A DNA stretch of 64,000 nt from Mycobacterium sp. DL592 (GTDB lineage: Bacteria > Actinomycetota > Actinomycetes > Mycobacteriales > Mycobacteriaceae): NCBI RefSeq assembly GCF_011694515.1, contig NZ_CP050192.1, positions 2,229,301 through 2,293,300 on the forward strand, written 5' to 3'. Numbering within the stretch: position 1 is the first letter of the stretch; the number at the start of each line of letters is the position of its first letter. The notes below the pieces were generated by a model. That model made no database searches. It worked only from the letters and a program-made list of their open reading frames with translations, and was not told the DNA's origin. Position numbers and translations under genes: made by a program. Of this stretch, positions 60,506-64,000 are shown piece by piece.

Positions 60506-61014
60506 ACAGCCGGATCCACACGCCCAAACGGGAGATCTTCGACCTGCCCGCCCGGACGAACACCGACAACAAAGGATTCGTGCGCGAGGTAGACGAGTAC
60601 ATCGCGCGCCCGTGGGGCCTCTACATGGCCCGCCCGACGCCGGGACGGGTCCAGTTCCACTATCTGGAATCCTGGCTGCTACCCGCACTGGGCTTGCGGG
60701 CCAACGTCTTCCACTTCAATCCCGGCTACGAACGCGACCAGGATTACTACCTCGACGTGGCGGACATCGTCGCCGGGGACACCGTCTGGCGCACCGAAGA
60801 CCACTACCTCGACCTCGTGGTCCGGACCGGAACTCGCACGGAGCTGGTCGACGTCGACGAACTGCTCGAGGCGCACCGGGTGGGCCTGGTGAGCGCGGAA
60901 ACGACCGAGACGGCGATCCGGCGGGCCATCGGCGCCGTCGAAGGCCTGGCCCGGCACCACCACGACCTGACCGCGTGGCTGGCAGCCCAGGGCATGGACG
61001 TGTTCTGGCGTTAG
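60502..61014 (+). CDS. DUF402 (FomD-like phosphohydrolase) protein
   Basis: A 170-aa protein of the DUF402 family, whose characterised members (FomD, SA1684-type) hydrolyse nucleoside phosphates. Visible are the aromatic-rich ARPWGLYMARPTPGR, DYYLDVADIVAGDTVWRTEDHYLDLVV with its acidic metal-binding residues, and the C-terminal LARHHHDLTAWLAAQG. Position suggests the counterpart of Rv1632c. Its ATG overlaps the stop of the preceding small ORF, implying coupled translation. Confidence 0.82.
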   Translation: MNSRIHTPKREIFDLPARTNTDNKGFVREVDEYIARPWGLYMARPTPGRVQFHYLESWLLPALGLRANVFHFNPGYERDQDYYLDVADIVAGDTVWRTEDHYLDLVVRTGTRTELVDVDELLEAHRVGLVSAETTETAIRRAIGAVEGLARHHHDLTAWLAAQGMDVFWR

Positions 61015-61066
61015 CAACCTATCGGCGTCGCCCGGCCACCCCGATTGGCGCCATACGCCGAACAGG

Positions 61067-61072
61067 TAGTCT
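61067..61072 (+). promoter_or_regulatory. -10 element for the leaderless secreted-protein gene
   Basis: TAGTCT fits TANNNT; 8 nt separate it from ATG 61081. Confidence 0.4.
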
Positions 61073-61080
61073 CGCTAACC

Positions 61081-61587
61081 ATGAGCCTCAGCAAGCGCCG
61101 CTGGCTGGCTGCGGCGGTAGGTGCGATGGTGTTCGCAGGTTCTCAGTTAAGTGTGAGCCCGGCACATGCCGACCCCGCATCGCCGTCGCCGGCCCCGCCC
61201 ACGCCGCCGCCCACGGGCGAAGTGCTGCACAACGTGACGTACCGCGCGCGTGCCGACGGCACCTCGCGCGGTGCGGTGGTCGCCTACAAGATCGACGACA
61301 ACAACGTCAACAGCGATCAGCCGACGCTGTTGCCGGGCGTCACGTTCGAGGTCAACACGGTGCTGCACGACCCCAAGCAGGCCGGTATGGAGATCTCCAT
61401 CCAGTGGCCCTACGGATCGAACCTGCACTGCGAGATCCTGGTTGACGACCAGACCGTCGCCCAGGCCGACCAGTTCATCGCGCCACGGCTGTTCCGCGTC
61501 AAAGACGACCCGCTCTATGGCACGTTGCAGTGCGGTGCTCCGCTGGACACGCCCACCCCGGCGCAGGTGGCCCCGCCGGCTGCCTGA
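61081..61587 (+). CDS. Secreted protein of unknown function
   Basis: A 168-aa protein with signal peptide MSLSKRRWLAAAVGAMVFAG, cleavage predicted after SPAHA near residue 31, a short Pro-rich linker (PSPAPPTPPPTG) and a compact beta-rich domain with two Cys (LHCEILVDD and LQCGAP) that could pair. The segment VTYRARADGTSRGAVVAYKI suggests an Ig-like or MmpS-like fold, but I cannot assign a family. ATG 61081 rather than 61045 is chosen from the signal peptide and the TAGTCT box. It is convergent with coaE, 4 nt apart. Confidence 0.82.
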   Translation: MSLSKRRWLAAAVGAMVFAGSQLSVSPAHADPASPSPAPPTPPPTGEVLHNVTYRARADGTSRGAVVAYKIDDNNVNSDQPTLLPGVTFEVNTVLHDPKQAGMEISIQWPYGSNLHCEILVDDQTVAQADQFIAPRLFRVKDDPLYGTLQCGAPLDTPTPAQVAPPAA

Positions 61588-61591
61588 CGGC

Positions 61592-62809
61592 TCAGGGGCG
61601 CCAGCCGGTCGTATCGGCCCATTCCCACGCGCGGCGGTAGGCGTCGAGGAACCACGGTTCCTTCGCATCGGCGTAGCGGGCGACGTCGTCGTGCTGTGCG
61701 GCGGACCGCTTGACCGCGAGGTAGTCGGCACGTACCCCCGGGTTGGCCGCCAGCCAGTCGACGAACAACAACGCGAACTGCTGATTGGGCCAGCCCGCCA
61801 CCCGAATGTGGACGTTAGTGGGCCTGCCAGGATCGCCGGAGGCATGAAAGCGCTTGTGCCACAACGATTGGTCGTCGCTGCGGTCGAACCGGCCGTCGGT
61901 GCTGCGACCGTCGGACTTGGGCACATCGGAGGTGATCGCCTCGACCCGCGGATAGCCGGCGCGCAGCAAGTCGTCGGCGAGCTCGTCAGCGACCTCCGGC
62001 GAGGCGACCGTCACCTGCATGTCGATGACGTCCTTGGCGTCCAGACCCGCCACCGCGGTCGAGCCGATGTGGTCGATGCGGACGGCGCGATGCCCGCAGG
62101 TGGTGTTCAGCCGGGCCACGATCCGCCGCGCCTGCTCCGGCCACGTCGGGTCGGCGACGACCAGCTCGACGGCGCCCCGCGCGGGCGTCCGGGTGGTGAG
62201 ATTGTGCGCGAACGGCAGGATCCGCTGGTACCAGAGTTCGCGGGCCTTCTCGACCAGCTCACCCTCGGTGCCGGTGTTGTCCAGCCACACGTCGGCGACC
62301 AGCCGGCGCTGCTCTTCGGTCGCCTGAGCGGCGATGCGGGCCCTGGCGTCGGCCTCGGTGAAGCCGCGGTATTCGATCAGCCGCTTCACCCGGAGTTCGG
62401 GGTCGGCGTTGACGATGACCACGAGCGGGAACATCGGCGCCATCTGGGACTCCACCAGCAGCGGGATGTCCTCGACGATCACCGGGCTTTCTACGGACTC
62501 GACCGCCGCGGCGATCAGCTCCGAACGGCGGTGCGCCACCAGCGGATGGACGATGCCATTAAGGGTCTGGCGCTTGTCCTCGTCACTGAAGGCGATCGCG
62601 GCCAGCGCCGGGCGATCCAGGGCGCCGTCAGAGCGCAGGATGTGCGCGCCGAACGCGTCGACGAGCTTGGCCAGCCCCTCAGTCCCGGGTTCGACGACCT
62701 CACGGGAGATGACGTCGCCGTCCACGACGACGCCACCACACGCCGAGAACGTGGCCGACACCGTCGACTTACCGGCACCGATACCGCCGCTCAATCCGAT
62801 ACGAAGCAT
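61592..62809 (-). CDS. coaE: Dephospho-CoA kinase fused to a GrpB/UPF0157 domain
   Basis: Last step of CoA synthesis: phosphorylates the 3'-hydroxyl of dephospho-CoA. The 405-aa product has an N-terminal kinase (about 1-200) with P-loop GLSGGIGAGKST (5-16), DGDVISREVV near 33 and the CoA-binding QATEEQRR segment, then a GrpB/UPF0157 domain of the nucleotidyltransferase-like fold (VVADPTWPEQARRI, then IGSTAVAGLDAKDVIDMQV) from about 213. This fusion is characteristic of mycobacterial CoaE (Rv1631), where the C-terminal part aids folding or stability. It is separated from rpsA by a strong terminator, so it has its own promoter. Confidence 0.96.
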   Translation of the reverse strand: MLRIGLSGGIGAGKSTVSATFSACGGVVVDGDVISREVVEPGTEGLAKLVDAFGAHILRSDGALDRPALAAIAFSDEDKRQTLNGIVHPLVAHRRSELIAAAVESVESPVIVEDIPLLVESQMAPMFPLVVIVNADPELRVKRLIEYRGFTEADARARIAAQATEEQRRLVADVWLDNTGTEGELVEKARELWYQRILPFAHNLTTRTPARGAVELVVADPTWPEQARRIVARLNTTCGHRAVRIDHIGSTAVAGLDAKDVIDMQVTVASPEVADELADDLLRAGYPRVEAITSDVPKSDGRSTDGRFDRSDDQSLWHKRFHASGDPGRPTNVHIRVAGWPNQQFALLFVDWLAANPGVRADYLAVKRSAAQHDDVARYADAKEPWFLDAYRRAWEWADTTGWRP

Positions 62810-62831
62810 GAATCCGTCCTCACAAAAGAAA

Positions 62832-62863
62832 CCACGCAGGGAGTCCGGAGACTCCCTGCGTGG
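62832..62863 (-). terminator. Intrinsic terminator of rpsA
   Basis: A perfect 14-bp stem (CCACGCAGGGAGTC and its complement) with a 4-nt loop lies 26 nt after the rpsA stop. On the minus strand it is followed by TTTCTTTTG, a good U tract, which is uncommon in mycobacteria. Confidence 0.9.
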
Positions 62864-62888
62864 TCTTCACTCGGCGAATGAGTGTCTG

Positions 62889-64000
62889 TTAGGCGTTGCC
62901 TGCCAGCTTCTCACGCAGGGCCGCAAGCTGGGCGTCGCTGGCCAGCGAACCGCCGGCCGACTCACCCGAGCTCGACGAAGACGACGAGCCGTTGCCCGCC
63001 GGACGCTCGGCCGCTTCGGCCTCGTCCTTGGCGAACTTCTCCATCTGCGCGGTGTGCATCTTGTGGCGCTGCTCGGCCTCGGCGTAGCGGGCCTCCCACT
63101 CGGTGCGCTGCTTGTCGAAGCCTTCGAGCCATTCGTTGGTCTCGGCGTCGAAGCCCTCGGGGAAGATGTAGTTGCCCTGCTCGTCGTAGCTGTCGGCCAT
63201 GCCGTACTTCGACGGGTCGAACTCCTCGGTGTAGTCCTCGTTGGCCTGCTTGAGGCTCAGCGAGATGCGGCGACGCTCGAGGTCGATGTCGATGACCTTG
63301 ACCATCGCGTCGTCGCCCACCTGGACGACCTGATCGGGCACCTCGACGTGGCGCTCGGCCAGCTCGGAGATGTGCACCAGGCCCTCGATGCCCTCTTCGA
63401 CGCGGACGAACGCACCGAACGGCACCAGCTTGGTGACCTTGCCCGGCACGATCTGGCCGATCGCATGGGTGCGGGCGAAGTGGCGCCACGGATCTTCCTG
63501 AGTTGCCTTGAGCGACAACGAAACCCGCTCGCGATCCATGTCGACGTCGAGCACCTCGACGGTGACCTCGTCGCCGACATTGACAACCTCGGACGGGTGG
63601 TCGATGTGCTTCCAGGACAGCTCGGAGACGTGCACCAGGCCGTCGACCCCACCGAGGTCAACGAACGCGCCGAAGTTGACGATCGAGGACACCACACCCT
63701 TGCGGATGGCGCCCTTGGTCAGCTGGTTGAGGAACTCGCTGCGGACCTCGGACTGGGTCTGCTCGAGCCACGCGCGACGCGACAACACCACGTTGTTGCG
63801 GTTCTTGTCGAGCTCGATGATCTTGGCCTCGATCTCCTTGCCAATGTACGGCTGAAGATCGCGGACACGACGCATCTCGACCAGCGACGCAGGCAGGAAG
63901 CCACGCAGGCCGATATCGAGGATCAGGCCGCCCTTGACGACCTCGATGACGGTGCCCTTGACGGCCTCGTCCTTCTCCTTCAGCTCCTCGATGGTGCCCC
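62889..64000 (-). CDS. rpsA: 30S ribosomal protein S1, 3' part (truncated by window edge)
   Basis: Essential RNA-binding protein of the small subunit that helps mRNA recruitment. Only the C-terminal part is in the window; the reading frame is open through 64000 and the start lies outside. At least three S1 repeats are visible: the end of one (VIEVVKGGLILDIGLRGFLPAS), GVVSSIVNFGAFVDLGG, and GKVTKLVPFGAFVRVEE, each followed by GLVHISEL-type motifs. The tail is acidic, then Ser-rich, ending AALREKLAGNA, the flexible region studied in M. tuberculosis RpsA. TAA stop; the terminator follows. Confidence 0.98.
   Translation of the reverse strand, partial: GTIEELKEKDEAVKGTVIEVVKGGLILDIGLRGFLPASLVEMRRVRDLQPYIGKEIEAKIIELDKNRNNVVLSRRAWLEQTQSEVRSEFLNQLTKGAIRKGVVSSIVNFGAFVDLGGVDGLVHVSELSWKHIDHPSEVVNVGDEVTVEVLDVDMDRERVSLSLKATQEDPWRHFARTHAIGQIVPGKVTKLVPFGAFVRVEEGIEGLVHISELAERHVEVPDQVVQVGDDAMVKVIDIDLERRRISLSLKQANEDYTEEFDPSKYGMADSYDEQGNYIFPEGFDAETNEWLEGFDKQRTEWEARYAEAEQRHKMHTAQMEKFAKDEAEAAERPAGNGSSSSSSSGESAGGSLASDAQLAALREKLAGNA

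Overview
The window is high-GC actinobacterial DNA whose gene content and order follow the tyrS-to-rpsA part of a mycobacterial chromosome, read backwards relative to Mycobacterium tuberculosis H37Rv (about Rv1689 down to Rv1630, recalled from memory). Mycobacterial hallmarks include an Rv1683-type hydrolase/acyl-CoA-synthetase fusion, a LysX-type fusion of a membrane lysyltransferase with lysyl-tRNA synthetase, a CoaE-GrpB fusion, a PecA-like aspartyl protease, and many genes with TANNNT boxes 6-8 nt before the start codon, as expected for leaderless mRNAs. The large pks island that separates argH from Rv1683 in M. tuberculosis is absent, and a strong rRNA-like promoter leaves the window just past tyrS. 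Together these suggest a non-tuberculous, probably fast-growing Mycobacterium/Mycolicibacterium (inference).

Layout. 1-8142: rrn-like promoter at the left edge, mpg-tyrS, an ABC-2 efflux operon with its TetR regulator, a Trm112-like protein, a secreted protein and the lipid-enzyme fusion. 8159-11160: an ABC-F ATPase and an MFS exporter translationally coupled to argH. 11157-19561: a complete argCJBDFRGH operon whose genes mostly overlap by 4 nt, with an ARG box directly before argC. 19675-23216: pheST. 23363-29011: an FMN-binding glutamate-synthase-like protein, a rhomboid-like membrane protein, a class III adenylyl cyclase, and a DUF2236/acyl-CoA dehydrogenase pair. 29044-29549: a small winged-helix gene bracketed by near-identical inverted repeats, the best candidate for an undescribed element. 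29595-33390: a three-subunit molybdenum hydroxylase of PaoABC type. 33509-39545: tsnR, the infC-rpmI-rplT operon with a long hairpin-rich leader and an AUC start, DUF1844 and lysX. 39617-45441: esterase, small Pro-rich protein, uvrA, metallo-beta-lactamase-fold hydrolase, small helical protein. 45454-55596: envelope and secreted proteins (beta-helix protein with embedded aspartyl protease; a 19-residue-repeat Pro-rich protein carrying an apparent frameshift), CorA, universal stress protein and GT-C glycosyltransferase. 55752-64000: tRNA-Cys, MgtC-like protein, MFS efflux pump, uvrB, a leaderless small ORF coupled to DUF402, a secreted protein, coaE and the 3' part of rpsA (cut by the window edge).

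Functional links. The arginine operon includes its own repressor and the matching operator. Translation genes (tyrS, pheST, infC-rpmI-rplT, lysX, rpsA, tsnR, tRNA-Cys) cluster as housekeeping. Both nucleotide-excision-repair genes, uvrA and uvrB, carry sequences matching the LexA-independent DNA-damage promoter recognised through PafBC. Accessory or lineage-variable parts are 23363-24943, 29012-33390, 45454-49053 and 52544-55596.
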